This document shows positions 1-9,135 of a stretch of DNA of 64,000 nucleotides, in pieces. The stretch lies in contig NZ_CP019332.1 in the NCBI RefSeq assembly GCF_002163855.1, forward strand, positions 2,893,145-2,957,144, given 5' to 3'. The position numbers and the translations under genes are program-made. The notes beneath the pieces were generated by a model that saw nothing but the letters and a program-made list of their open reading frames with translations, made no database searches and had not been told where the DNA came from. Position 1 is the stretch's first letter, and each line of letters begins with the position of its first letter. The stretch is from Winogradskyella sp. PC-19. GTDB taxonomy: Bacteria; Bacteroidota; Bacteroidia; Flavobacteriales; Flavobacteriaceae.

Positions 1-771
1 AGTTTCTTTCATGATACCATAACGAAGGTATAATTTATTATTCTCGATAACAATTGGTCTTTTTAAAATTGACTTTACAAAGCCAATGACTTGCAATCCG
101 GTGTAGGTACTAAGAATAGTCAAAATCCATACTCCAATTATATTAGACGATTGTCTAAGTAAATAGTGTACTCCGACAGTCTCGACAGCAATTATTAGTA
201 TAAAAGCTATAAATAAGCCAATGCTTCCGCTGCTTTTGTGATACGTAAATTCGTTAGGATTAAGTTTGCGTTTTTTCCAATTAATTAATCCATAGTAGAT
301 GACTGCAATCTCAGTAGCAAATGGAATAGCTAAAAATCTTGGTAAAATGTCACGAGACGTTTGTTTTAGTATGGTATAAAAATCTGCTTGCGAGTTTGCT
401 TGTCGATTTTCTTTAAATGTCTTAACTGTGTTTCTAACCTTTAATAGAACGTAAGCCACAACAAATAATTCAACAATAGGTAAAACCCAAGTTTTAAATA
501 AGCTTAATAAGCGCTGATTTTCTTCAGGGATAATATATGAAGCTAAGATAATACCTGCTATTGTAACTGGTATTACCGTTAGTTTAGGAATGTTTGTTTT
601 ACGAATTAGTAAAAAATAAATCAACGGAATTGTTAGCAAGACATCAATGGTTATCAAAGGCGATAATCGAGATGTTTCTAAAGCAAAAACTGACGATGTT
701 CCAAATAAATAAAGTGATAAAAATGATAACGTAACAAAACCAAAAACGGATAATTTTCTTTGTAATGTCAT
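1..771 (-). CDS. Integral membrane protein of unknown function, 3' end outside window
   Basis: An open frame runs from an ATG at 771 to the window edge (257 codons) without a stop, so the C-terminus is missing. The translation begins MTLQRKLSVF and is strongly hydrophobic, with several likely membrane segments separated by short basic loops. I recognise no family motif. It follows the 204-aa membrane protein by only 10 bases on the same strand, so it is probably the last gene of the operon led by the ECF sigma factor. A membrane-associated partner or target of that sigma factor is possible but is only inferred from position. Confidence 0.7.
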   Translation of the reverse strand, partial: MTLQRKLSVFGFVTLSFLSLYLFGTSSVFALETSRLSPLITIDVLLTIPLIYFLLIRKTNIPKLTVIPVTIAGIILASYIIPEENQRLLSLFKTWVLPIVELFVVAYVLLKVRNTVKTFKENRQANSQADFYTILKQTSRDILPRFLAIPFATEIAVIYYGLINWKKRKLNPNEFTYHKSSGSIGLFIAFILIIAVETVGVHYLLRQSSNIIGVWILTILSTYTGLQVIGFVKSILKRPIVIENNKLYLRYGIMKET

Positions 772-781
772 TCGGTTAAAT

Positions 782-1396
782 TTAGACTTCTAACTTTTTT
801 AACTCTTTGTAATTTTTGTTTAAACGTTTTAAAAGTATACCATAAAGTAAGTAATAAACACCGTAGAAAAAGGCAATGATACCTGCTGTAACTAATACAA
901 TTACAATACCTAAAGTTGCATACTCTGCGAAATGTGCGTTGGCGTTAAATTGTTCTGCACCACCTTCGGTATTAACATAACCAATATAAAGTCCTACACA
1001 CGAAAATATACCAGCCACAACTAAGTTAAATAGGACATAGTACTTAACTGTACGTCTTGTTTTTAATATTGACTTTATAAGTTTTCTTACACTATCGGTA
1101 GCAGTTATATTTTTATAATTCTTATAAAAGAAATAAACAAAAACAGCTATAACAGGGAAAGTTGCATAAGACATGATTTCAATCCATTGAGGAAACTCTA
1201 TCTGACTTTCAATTTTTGGATTTAATAAAATAAGTAATAACCCAACTCCAAACTCAATAAGACTGATGTAAAAAATCCATTTTACTATGCTCGACGATTT
1301 AGCATGCGACATTTTATAAATCTCGTCGTATGACAATTCCGGATATTCCACTGGATTGCTTTGCCAATCTTTTTTTAATAATTCTAATTCATCCAT
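782..1396 (-). CDS. Four-helix membrane protein in ECF sigma operon
   Basis: This 204-aa protein has a charged N-terminus (MDELELLKKDW), then likely membrane helices near residues 37-59, 76-93, 117-139 and 160-188, and a basic C-terminal tail. It starts 4 bases after the sigma factor stop codon, so the two are almost certainly co-transcribed. In Bacteroidota, small membrane proteins that begin this way often sit directly behind an ECF sigma gene, where an anti-sigma factor would be expected. No zinc-binding HxxxCxxC anti-sigma motif is visible, so a role in holding the sigma factor at the membrane is inference only. Confidence 0.7.
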   Translation of the reverse strand: MDELELLKKDWQSNPVEYPELSYDEIYKMSHAKSSSIVKWIFYISLIEFGVGLLLILLNPKIESQIEFPQWIEIMSYATFPVIAVFVYFFYKNYKNITATDSVRKLIKSILKTRRTVKYYVLFNLVVAGIFSCVGLYIGYVNTEGGAEQFNANAHFAEYATLGIVIVLVTAGIIAFFYGVYYLLYGILLKRLNKNYKELKKLEV

Positions 1397-1400
1397 AACG

Positions 1401-1895
1401 TTACGGATTTAATATTGCTTTTAATTTTTTCTTTACACGATTCATTTTTACACGTGCATTAACCTCGGTAATACCAAGGGTTTCGCTGATTTCTCTATAA
1501 TCTTTATCTTCAAGATATAATAGTACTAGTGCTTTTTCTATATCATTTAATTGGTGTACAGCCTGGTACAACAATTTTAATTGTTCTTCTTCTGTGCTAT
1601 CGTATTCTTCAGCTTTAATCTTAAACTGATATGCATCAAAATCCGACGTTTTGATTCGACGTTTAGACTTTCGATATAAGGTAATGGCAGTGTTAAGACC
1701 AACACGATACATCCAAGTACTGAATTTTGAATCGCCTCTAAACTTAGGATATGCACGCCATAATTGTATGGTTATTTCCTGAAATAGGTCATTATGTGCA
1801 TCCTGATTATTGGTATAAAGCCTACATACTTTATGCACAATATTCTGGTGTTTTTGAAGCTGCTCTACAAAGCTATGTTCCAATTCTTTGTCCAA
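1401..1895 (-). CDS. RNA polymerase sigma factor, sigma-70 family, ECF type
   Basis: The 164-aa protein has the two-domain ECF layout. Region 2 lies at about residues 20-75 and includes DLFQEITIQLWRAYPKFRG and the STWMYRVGLN segment that contacts promoter DNA. Region 4 lies at about 115-160, with a helix-turn-helix around YREISETLGITEVNARVKMNR. Length is normal for the family. It leads a minus-strand operon with two membrane proteins that probably control it. A candidate TAnnTTTG promoter element lies about 40 bases upstream. The signal it answers cannot be told from the sequence. Confidence 0.93.
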   Translation of the reverse strand: MDKELEHSFVEQLQKHQNIVHKVCRLYTNNQDAHNDLFQEITIQLWRAYPKFRGDSKFSTWMYRVGLNTAITLYRKSKRRIKTSDFDAYQFKIKAEEYDSTEEEQLKLLYQAVHQLNDIEKALVLLYLEDKDYREISETLGITEVNARVKMNRVKKKLKAILNP

Positions 1896-1933
1896 TAGTT
1901 TCTGGTGGTTGATTTAGTTATTCTGTAAGTCAT

Positions 1934-1941
1934 CAAAGTTA
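1934..1941 (-). promoter_or_regulatory. Candidate -7 element for the ECF sigma operon
   Basis: Read on the minus strand this is TAACTTTG, matching the Bacteroidota -7 consensus TAnnTTTG. It lies 38 bases before the sigma factor ATG. No TTG is present at the ideal upstream spacing, so the call is tentative. Confidence 0.4.
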
Positions 1942-2054
1942 TAGATATGTTACAGTTTATTGCATGAATTTTGTAATTAAATGCAATTCGTCATTAGATT
2001 ACTACAGTTCGGTAATTAATAATTCTGTAAACATAAAAAAGTGAAGATGTTTGC

Positions 2055-2108
2055 TTCATCAATCAAAATGAACAGTAAATCATCAAAAAATGAATTCATC
2101 AATCAAAA
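2055..2108 (+). repeat. Short direct repeat around the receptor start codon
   Basis: The 14-mer TTCATCAATCAAAA occurs at 2055-2068 and again at 2095-2108, 40 bases apart. The second copy encodes residues 2-7 of the receptor. The surrounding bases are also similar, as if the start region had been duplicated. Confidence 0.6.
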
Positions 2109-4261
2109 AACGAACACAATTAATCACCTTTCTCTTTTTAACTTTTAGCTTTTTTGCATTAGCCCAAACAACAATCTCAGGAAAAGTTATTGACACTAAA
2201 GGAAATCCTATAGCTGGAGCTAACGTGTATCTCGATGGTACTTATGATGGAGCAACTACAATAGAAGATGGTACGTTTTCTTTTGAAACTGAAGAAAGTG
2301 GAGTCCAAGCTTTAGTCGTCTCATTTCTATCTTACGAAACAAAAACCCTAAGCTTAGATGTGTCTCTTTTAAATAAGTTAGAAATCAAACTTCGTGAAGA
2401 TGTCAATACCTTAGATACGGTAGTTTTGTCCGCAGGAACTTTTGAAGCTAATGATAATAGTAAGGTTTCAGTTTTAAAACCTTTGGACGTTGTAACTACA
2501 GCTAGTGCACTAGGAGATTTTGTTGGTGCATTACAGACGTTACCTGGTACTTCTAATAATGCCGAAGATGGACGATTGTTTGTTCGTGGAGGTGATGCAA
2601 ACGAAACTCAGATTTTTATCGATGGTATCAGAGTCTTTACGCCATACACACCAACTACAAACAATTTACCAACACGCGGTCGTTATTCGCCCTTTTTGTT
2701 TGATGGCATTACATTTTCTACAGGTGGATATTCTGCCGAATATGGACAGGCCTTATCAAGTGTACTTTTATTAAATACTATTGATGAGCCAGATCAAGAA
2801 AAAACAGAAATAGGAGTAATGACTGTAGGAGCTACTTTGGGAAATACTCAAAAATGGGAGAAGTCTTCGGTTAGTGTCAATGCGTCTTATATAAATTTAG
2901 CACCATACTTGGCAGTATATTCTGACCGAAACGATTGGGAAAAACCTTTTGAGGGCTTGTCAGGTGAAACTGTTTTTAGAAGAAAATTCACGAATGGAAA
3001 TTTAAAGTTTTATGCAGCTTTTGACACAACAAATTTTGAGCTAACTCAAGAGGATATTAATGAGGCTGATGGCTTACAATTCAAATTAAAGAACAGTAAT
3101 TTTTATACAAATGCATCTTATAAAGGCATTTTAGAAAATAATTGGAGTATAACTACAGGATTAAGTTACACGCATGCAAGAAATAAAATTGGAGTAGAAG
3201 TCAATGACATTGATGATAAAGAAAACTCTTTTCATGCCAAGTTGAAATTAAAAAAACGTTTCAATAGCCGATTTAAATTAAATTTTGGTGTAGAACAATT
3301 TTTAACAGACTTTACTGAAGATTTTTCTAACCCATCATTTAATGAATCCTACGGATTTAATAATAATATTACTGCTGGATTTGCAGAAGCAGATTTGGTG
3401 TTCTCAAAAGATTTAGCCCTTAAGGTCGGATTACGTGCAGATTATAGTTCAATCTTCGAAAGTTTAAATATAGCTCCAAGAGCAGCTGTAGCTTATAAAG
3501 TATCTGACAACTCGCAATTATCCTTAGCATATGGTAACTTTTATCAGAATCCAAATGCTGGTGCTCTAAAATTCACTCAAGATTTAGAACCACAAATGAC
3601 ATCGCATTATATTTTTAATTACCAGTATGTCAATGATGGTCGTATTTTTAGAGCAGAGCTATACCGTAAAAATTATGAGAACTTAGTCAAATTTGATACT
3701 CAACTCGAACAGTTTGATAGTAACTTTAATTCAAATGGTAGCGGTTATGCTCAAGGATTAGATGTTTTTTGGAGAGATAATACAAGCATCAAGAACTTAG
3801 ATTACTGGGTTAGTTATTCGCTTTTAGATACGCAACGTGACCATCGTAATTTTTTGAACGCAGCACAGCCAAATTTTGCAAGTAAGCATAATTTTTCAGT
3901 GGTTGGTAAGTATTGGGTAGAGGGTTTAAAGAGTCAAATAGGTTTAGATTATGTGCATGCTTCTGGTCGTCCATACACAGACCCAAATACCAATCAATTT
4001 TTAGGTGAGCGTACCAAAAGTTTTAATAGTGTTAGTTTTAATTGGGCATATTTGATAAGTCAACAGAAAATTTTATACTTTTCTGTAAACAATGTTTTTG
4101 GCTTTAAAAACATTAATGGTTATCAATATTCAAACACACAAAACCCAAGCGGAAATTTTAGTAGACGCGCGTTAACGCCAGCTGCTGACCAGTTTTTCTT
4201 TGTAGGATTCTTTTGGACAATAAGTGAGAATAAGACTGATAATCAGCTTGATAATTTGTAA
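2090..4261 (+). CDS. TonB-dependent outer membrane receptor with carboxypeptidase-like domain
   Basis: This 723-aa protein has a Sec signal peptide ending near residue 26 (FFALAQ), a carboxypeptidase-D regulatory-like domain at about 28-105 (ISGKVIDTKGNPIAGANVYL), a plug domain at about 125-235 including LFVRGGDANETQIFIDGI, and a C-terminal beta-barrel. It would import a ligand across the outer membrane using energy passed on by TonB. A TonB gene follows 90 bases downstream. The substrate is unknown: there is no SusD partner, which argues against a classical glycan pair. The start codon lies inside a 14-bp direct repeat (2055-2068 and 2095-2108). Confidence 0.92.
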   Translation: MNSSIKKRTQLITFLFLTFSFFALAQTTISGKVIDTKGNPIAGANVYLDGTYDGATTIEDGTFSFETEESGVQALVVSFLSYETKTLSLDVSLLNKLEIKLREDVNTLDTVVLSAGTFEANDNSKVSVLKPLDVVTTASALGDFVGALQTLPGTSNNAEDGRLFVRGGDANETQIFIDGIRVFTPYTPTTNNLPTRGRYSPFLFDGITFSTGGYSAEYGQALSSVLLLNTIDEPDQEKTEIGVMTVGATLGNTQKWEKSSVSVNASYINLAPYLAVYSDRNDWEKPFEGLSGETVFRRKFTNGNLKFYAAFDTTNFELTQEDINEADGLQFKLKNSNFYTNASYKGILENNWSITTGLSYTHARNKIGVEVNDIDDKENSFHAKLKLKKRFNSRFKLNFGVEQFLTDFTEDFSNPSFNESYGFNNNITAGFAEADLVFSKDLALKVGLRADYSSIFESLNIAPRAAVAYKVSDNSQLSLAYGNFYQNPNAGALKFTQDLEPQMTSHYIFNYQYVNDGRIFRAELYRKNYENLVKFDTQLEQFDSNFNSNGSGYAQGLDVFWRDNTSIKNLDYWVSYSLLDTQRDHRNFLNAAQPNFASKHNFSVVGKYWVEGLKSQIGLDYVHASGRPYTDPNTNQFLGERTKSFNSVSFNWAYLISQQKILYFSVNNVFGFKNINGYQYSNTQNPSGNFSRRALTPAADQFFFVGFFWTISENKTDNQLDNL

Positions 4262-4351
4262 TTTTCATTGAGCTCAATTTTGCCACATGACAAATATCAT
4301 ATTTTTTGAGAACTATAACTTTTAGCTTTATAGTATCAAATTATAGAAATC

Positions 4352-5077
4352 ATGGAAGTAAAAAAGAACCCAAACGCAGATGTTGGAAGAAACAGCAGCT
4401 TATTCTTTGCTGTAGGACTAAACATAATGTTGTTATTAACGTATTTTGGTTTTGAGTACAAAACCTATGATACTAACTTAACAGAGGCAGATATACTAAT
4501 GCTTAATGAGCAGTTAGAAGAGGATATTCCTATAACAAATATTGAAATAACGCCACCGCCACCGCCACCAAAATCTGTAGTGACACAAGCTATACAAGTT
4601 GTAGAGGATGTGGTTGATATCGAAGAAACTATAGTCGAAAGTACCGAGATTGGACAAGATGATATTATCGAGGCTGTTGTAGAAGTAGAAGATGTAAGCG
4701 TAGAAGAGGTTGAAGAGGATATCGAGGTGCCATTTGCTGTTATTGAACGTATACCAGTATTCCCTGGATGTAAAGGTAATAATGAACAATTGAAAGCTTG
4801 TTTTCAGCAAAAAATGAATGAGCACTTACAGAAGAATTTTAAATATCCTGAAGTTGCTGAAGAATTAGGAATTACAGGCCGTGTATTTGTGTTCTTCTTA
4901 ATTGATAAAAACGGAAATATTACGAAAATAAAAAGTCGAGGACCAGACAAATCTCTAGAAACTGAAGCTGAGCGTATCATTAGTATTTTACCAAAAATGA
5001 TACCTGGTAAACAAAGAGACAGAAATGTTGGTGTACCTTACAGTATTCCTATTAACTTTAAGTTACAAGGAAACTAA
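4352..5077 (+). CDS. tonB: Energy transducer TonB
   Basis: This 241-aa inner-membrane protein carries one transmembrane anchor near residues 15-33, a six-proline run at about 68-73, a long acidic spacer rich in Glu, Asp and Val, and a C-terminal TonB domain (about 150-241) with YPEVAEELGITGRVFVFFLIDKNG spread across it. It passes proton-motive energy from ExbB/ExbD to outer membrane receptors; the receptor just upstream is a plausible client. The spacer is acidic where classical TonB has a Pro-Lys-rich stretch, a common variation in Bacteroidota. No ExbB or ExbD gene is in the window. A hairpin terminator follows. Confidence 0.92.
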   Translation: MEVKKNPNADVGRNSSLFFAVGLNIMLLLTYFGFEYKTYDTNLTEADILMLNEQLEEDIPITNIEITPPPPPPKSVVTQAIQVVEDVVDIEETIVESTEIGQDDIIEAVVEVEDVSVEEVEEDIEVPFAVIERIPVFPGCKGNNEQLKACFQQKMNEHLQKNFKYPEVAEELGITGRVFVFFLIDKNGNITKIKSRGPDKSLETEAERIISILPKMIPGKQRDRNVGVPYSIPINFKLQGN

Positions 5078-5101
5078 AAATATTGGTTGGTTACAATAGT
5101 T

Positions 5102-5148
5102 AATCTCGTTAATATTCAATTTGATTGGTTGATATTAACGTGATTTTT
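5102..5148 (+). terminator. Hairpin terminator after tonB
   Basis: Arms at 5102-5115 and 5132-5145 match at 13 of 14 positions, with a 16-base loop and a run of T at the right edge. It separates tonB from the convergent thioredoxin-like gene. Confidence 0.65.
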
Positions 5149-5702
5149 TACTTCCATTTAATATTACAACCCATACTTGGTTTTTGATTTGTACTTATAG
5201 ATTTGTTTTCAACTAAAGCATTCATAGCATTACGTATGTCTTCTCCAGTAACTGGAATACCGTTTCCAGGTCTAGAATTATCTAATTGTCCAGTGTAAAC
5301 AAGTTCTAGATTATGATCAAACAAAAAGAAATCTGGCGTACATGCGGCGTCGTAAGCTTTAGCTACCATTTGGGTTTCATCATATAAATAGGAGAAAGGA
5401 TAGTTGTTATTTATGGCATTTTGTTTCATTAATTCTGGGCCATCTTGAGGATAATTATTTACATCATTACTAGAAATTGCAATGCAATTAATCCCTTTTT
5501 CAGAATAATCATTTGCAAGTTGCACCAATTGCAAGTTTACATGAATCACAAAAGGGCAGTGGTTACAAATAAACATGACCAACGTTCCTGCAGTACCACT
5601 TAACTCATCAAGAGATTTTGAAACATTATCTATGGTGTCAATAAGTTTAAAATCTGGAGCTTTTGTACCCAACGGTAACATGTTTGAAGGTGTTAATGCC
5701 AT
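5148..5702 (-). CDS. Thioredoxin-like protein of the AhpC/TSA superfamily
   Basis: The 184-aa product starts MALTPSNMLP and has a thioredoxin fold with a CNHC pair at residues 46-49, the expected position for a redox-active CxxC, followed by PFVIHVN. Members of this group are annotated as thioredoxin-family or redoxin proteins and are probably cytoplasmic; no signal peptide is visible. The frame stays open upstream to 5828, but that extension would overlap the divergent csaA gene, so I place the start at the ATG at 5702. It is divergent from csaA with only 21 bases between the two start codons. The electron donor and substrate are not known. Confidence 0.88.
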   Translation of the reverse strand: MALTPSNMLPLGTKAPDFKLIDTIDNVSKSLDELSGTAGTLVMFICNHCPFVIHVNLQLVQLANDYSEKGINCIAISSNDVNNYPQDGPELMKQNAINNNYPFSYLYDETQMVAKAYDAACTPDFFLFDHNLELVYTGQLDNSRPGNGIPVTGEDIRNAMNALVENKSISTNQKPSMGCNIKWK

Positions 5703-5723
5703 TTTTTTATTAATTTTAAGGAT

Positions 5724-6059
5724 ATGGAAAAGATAATAACATTTAAAGATTTTACAAAAATAGATTTGCGTGTCGGTACAATAATTGAAGTTAATGATTT
5801 CCCTGATGCCAGAAACCCAGCTTATCAATTAACAATTGACTTTGGAGACTTAGGTATCAAAAAGTCTTCTGCTCAAATAACTACACTTTACAGTAAATCA
5901 GATTTACAGAACCGTCAAATTGTAGCGGTTGTAAATTTGCCAAAAAAGCAAATCGCCAAGTTTATGAGCGAATGTTTGGTAATGGGCGCTGTAAAAGAAA
6001 ATGACGTATACCTTTTGCATCCTGAAACTAAAGTTATAAATGGGAATGCTGTAAATTAA
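5724..6059 (+). CDS. csaA: CsaA-type tRNA-binding protein
   Basis: This 111-aa protein is a single oligonucleotide-binding-fold tRNA-binding domain, the same module as the C-terminus of MetRS. Diagnostic segments are KIDLRVGTIIEVNDFPDARNP near the start, SSAQITTLYS in the middle and NLPKKQIAKFMSECLVMGA towards the end. CsaA proteins form dimers and have been linked to protein export and tRNA binding. Length and motif order fit CsaA well. It converges with the M14 peptidase gene, with 22 bases between stops. Confidence 0.92.
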   Translation: MEKIITFKDFTKIDLRVGTIIEVNDFPDARNPAYQLTIDFGDLGIKKSSAQITTLYSKSDLQNRQIVAVVNLPKKQIAKFMSECLVMGAVKENDVYLLHPETKVINGNAVN

Positions 6060-6081
6060 AGTTTACCAAACATGGAAAAAA

Positions 6082-8586
6082 CTACAAATCCTCTCTAAAA
6101 AATATAGCGTTTATTAACAGTCTATTAGTACCATACCAAAATGCTCTAAAGTTGGTGTTGTCTGTGAAAGCGACAATAGTTCCGCGACCATAATTACCTA
6201 TTTTTAAAGGCACTGTTTTCGAAATACTGTCTAAGTTCTGTTTAGAGATATATCCACTTAATAAAGGGTTTTCGGTGTACTGTATCGGATTATTATAACT
6301 ATTCTTGTCTGGTTTTACAAACAACGTTGTGTTTCTAAACATCGGTAGCGTATTGTTTTTGTAACCAAAGTTTATTGGATGAGAACGATCGAGTTTTGCT
6401 TCAAAAATAGCACCACCAATAACTTGCGCACCTCTAAAGTCACTTGCTTGCTCACGTGATATATTTTTGGCAACAATTTTTGGTATTTTAAACTCCAGCT
6501 TAAGAAGTTTTTTAGAGTTTATATAGTTTAAGGCACGACGGTAACCAATAAGTGTTCCGCCATTTCTAATCCAAGATTGTAGTTTTTTGGTATTACCTTC
6601 ATTAAGACCAGAACCATTAACCATTATTATAGTATTGTAACGACTAATATCTGCTCTCGAAAAGTTTTTAGTATCCAGTTTGGTTACATGTATATCATAG
6701 CGCGTGTCTAGTAAGTGCCATATTTCTCCTGCATCATAAGACGTCATGCCGTCACCTACAAGTAAAGCTATTTTTGGTGATTCTAATGACCTAAAGTTAT
6801 TACTACCTAAATCAATACCATCATTTAATCCTGTTGAGACTGCGTCAAGATTTAGGTGACTTTCTTTAGCTAGTTTATTCAATGTTGTATATAATTCAGC
6901 TTCAGATATTTTTTGATTTTGTACAGGTATCATTAATGTCCCGTAGTCATAAGATTTTCCGTTTGCTCTGAACTGTTTCTGACTAACTTTGGCTCTGATG
7001 CCTTTTTGTAAAAGTGCGTATAAGAATTTTGGTGTGTAATATTCATTCCATTCAGTCAGATAAGCATAGTTACTTTTTGAAGAAGTACCGCCTGTTTTGA
7101 GTTTTAAATCAGATACTACAGCGCCAGCTTTGCTAGTTGAGGTTTTTGCATAATCTAGATTAAAGGCTAGAGGAAAAGACCAAGCAGAAATATCATAAAA
7201 TAAACTGTCTTGAAATTTTATGCGCTTTTCGAACATGGCATTAATCAATCGCGTATTGTTTTGATTTTTTGGAACAACATAGCTATAACCTTTTTTGAAA
7301 CGTTTTCCATCGACTTCAAAATCCGAGTCTATATCATGAAATCTAATATTATGACGCTTTAAAATTTCAGCCATATGATAGGTGCGCGCTGCATCTTTTT
7401 CATCACCAAAAACAATAGCGTCGTTACCTTCTTTTTTAGCTTCATTTCGTGCATTTTTAAAGAAGTCTGACTGGTATTGTAAAATATCAGAGCGCATACT
7501 GTTAGCAGCATCTAAGGTTGAAAGTGCTGCTGTAAATTGATTTCTAATCGTAAAAGGAAATGTTAGTAATCCATTTACACTTTCTTGAATATGTCCACGC
7601 GAGCTCGCTTGCTCAAATAAAATTCCAATGCCTCCATTAATATCCGGAAAGGTTGAACCTTTTCCGTAATAGAAATCATCAAAACTTTCTTCTGAGTAAT
7701 ATAAAGAGCCAATCTTATCCAAAGCTTTGGCGTGATAAGTTGCAATTTCTTTTGTTAGTGCTTGATTTAATTTAGGAGTCAATGGATGTGTACGTGACGG
7801 AATTCCAGGCTGAAAGAAAAAACTAGAATTTGTTCCCATTTCATGATGGTCGGTTAAGATATTTGGCATCCAATCATGAAAAGTTTTAATGCGAGCACGA
7901 GACTCTGGAAGCTGAACAGGAAGCCAATCTCTATTCATATCAAACCAATAGTGGTTTGTGCGACCGCCAGGCCAAATCTCACTGTATTCTCTATCATTTG
8001 GGTCAGGATTTAAGTTCTGACTTCTGTTTGTATTTGCCCAATAGGCAAAACGTTGTAAGCCATCTGGATTAAAAGACGGGTCAAATAGAATTACCGTATT
8101 ATCAAGGATATTATTAATCTTTTCGCCTTGAGCAGCAGCTAAATAATAAGCAACTGCTAAAGCTGCATTAGAACCACTTGGCTCATTACCATGGATAGAA
8201 AATCCTTGGTACACAACTATTGGTCTATCTGAATTTGCATTATCAGATGTCGTGGCATTTATATGAGCTTGTTTTATGCTTTCAAGATTTGTATGATTTT
8301 TGGGAGATGTGATTTTTAATAACAAAAGCGGTCTGTCTTCAAATGTTTTACCTCTGTTTTCAATAGTTATTCTATCCGAAACTTCAGCCAATGCTTGCAT
8401 ATACTGCACAAGCTTATCGTGGGTAATGTGCCATTCGCCAACTTCGTGACCGATTATACTCTTGGGTGTTGGAATCTCAGAATTGTAAGTTACACCTTGA
8501 GGTAAATAATAAGATAAATCAACTTTTTCTTGAGCAAATAAGGTTGTAGAAACTATAGTAAATACAAGTAATAGGATGCGACGCAT
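6082..8586 (-). CDS. Secreted M14 family zinc carboxypeptidase
   Basis: The 834-aa protein starts with a signal peptide (cleavage near LFAQ, residue 19). The M14 catalytic domain covers roughly residues 45-380: HGNE gives zinc ligands His132 and Glu135, NPDG lies at about 173-176, and the DHHE stretch near 246-249 supplies the third ligand. The C-terminal half (about 560-834) resembles a glutamine-amidotransferase-like domain often fused to such peptidases, including LVGDGMTSYDAG and the closing FRAFWYGTNRLLINAIFF. It probably trims peptides in the periplasm or outside the cell. It is a single-gene unit; no sorting tail was seen. Confidence 0.9.
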   Translation of the reverse strand: MRRILLLVFTIVSTTLFAQEKVDLSYYLPQGVTYNSEIPTPKSIIGHEVGEWHITHDKLVQYMQALAEVSDRITIENRGKTFEDRPLLLLKITSPKNHTNLESIKQAHINATTSDNANSDRPIVVYQGFSIHGNEPSGSNAALAVAYYLAAAQGEKINNILDNTVILFDPSFNPDGLQRFAYWANTNRSQNLNPDPNDREYSEIWPGGRTNHYWFDMNRDWLPVQLPESRARIKTFHDWMPNILTDHHEMGTNSSFFFQPGIPSRTHPLTPKLNQALTKEIATYHAKALDKIGSLYYSEESFDDFYYGKGSTFPDINGGIGILFEQASSRGHIQESVNGLLTFPFTIRNQFTAALSTLDAANSMRSDILQYQSDFFKNARNEAKKEGNDAIVFGDEKDAARTYHMAEILKRHNIRFHDIDSDFEVDGKRFKKGYSYVVPKNQNNTRLINAMFEKRIKFQDSLFYDISAWSFPLAFNLDYAKTSTSKAGAVVSDLKLKTGGTSSKSNYAYLTEWNEYYTPKFLYALLQKGIRAKVSQKQFRANGKSYDYGTLMIPVQNQKISEAELYTTLNKLAKESHLNLDAVSTGLNDGIDLGSNNFRSLESPKIALLVGDGMTSYDAGEIWHLLDTRYDIHVTKLDTKNFSRADISRYNTIIMVNGSGLNEGNTKKLQSWIRNGGTLIGYRRALNYINSKKLLKLEFKIPKIVAKNISREQASDFRGAQVIGGAIFEAKLDRSHPINFGYKNNTLPMFRNTTLFVKPDKNSYNNPIQYTENPLLSGYISKQNLDSISKTVPLKIGNYGRGTIVAFTDNTNFRAFWYGTNRLLINAIFFREDL

Positions 8587-8625
8587 ATGTGTTAGTTTGA
8601 TTAGTTGTCTTAAAGTTATAAAAAT

Positions 8626-8656
8626 AAAAAAAACCGTTACAGAGGTAACGGTTTTT
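8626..8656 (-). terminator. Rho-independent terminator after the PUR/DUF3276 gene
   Basis: Perfect 10-bp arms AAACCGTTAC and GTAACGGTTT with a 4-base loop. Read on the minus strand it is followed by a long T run, so it ends the 8680-9069 transcript. Confidence 0.85.
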
Positions 8657-8679
8657 AATACTATTTAACAAGCTTATTT

Positions 8680-9069
8680 TTAGATATCATCAAAGCTAAT
8701 ATCTGTAAAGCTATCTGTAGAGGTGTCTTCAGGAGTTTTTGCTTCTTTAGCTACAAACTCATTATCTTCTCTTTTGTAATCTTTTTGATGGCGTTCACTG
8801 ATGACTTCAGTTCCTTTTTCGTTAACTATATAGTCTGTCATATCGCCTAAAATCTCTCTAAATTCAGTAAAGTCTTCTTTGTAAAGGTAGATTTTGTGTT
8901 TTTTATAATGAAAAGAACCATCATCATTTGTAAATTTTTTACTTTCTGTAATGGTTAAGTAATAATCGCCTGCTTTCGTCGCTCGCACATCAAAGAAGTA
9001 AGTCCTACGTCCAGCACGTAATACTTTAGAGTATATTTCTTCTTTATCCATCATTTCGTAATCGCCCAT
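8680..9069 (-). CDS. PUR family DNA/RNA-binding protein (DUF3276)
   Basis: A 129-aa cytoplasmic protein typical of the bacterial PUR-alpha-like family that is widespread in Bacteroidota. The conserved core runs through YSKVLRAGRRTYFFDVR, DYYLTITESKKF and the KKHKIYLYKEDFTEF segment, and is followed by an acidic, poorly conserved tail. Structural work on relatives shows PUR repeats that bind single-stranded nucleic acid; the cellular role is unsettled. The reading frame begins MGDYEMMDKEE, so a start at the internal Met is also possible. It is followed by a strong terminator and lies downstream of the ABC exporter gene on the same strand, 66 bases away. Confidence 0.9.
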   Translation of the reverse strand: MGDYEMMDKEEIYSKVLRAGRRTYFFDVRATKAGDYYLTITESKKFTNDDGSFHYKKHKIYLYKEDFTEFREILGDMTDYIVNEKGTEVISERHQKDYKREDNEFVAKEAKTPEDTSTDSFTDISFDDI

Positions 9070-9135
9070 AATTTAGGTTAGAGTTTTAAATTCAATCCAA
9101 AAATCTAAAAAAAAAGAATAGTAACCAACAAATAA

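Noticed and set aside
4514-4825. Minus-strand open frame across the TonB gene
   Set aside because: Its content mirrors the Pro- and Glu-rich coding strand and has no plausible protein features.
5703-5828. Upstream extension of the thioredoxin-like gene to 5828
   Set aside because: It would overlap the first 105 bases of the divergent csaA gene and has no family similarity; the ATG at 5702 starts the conserved part.
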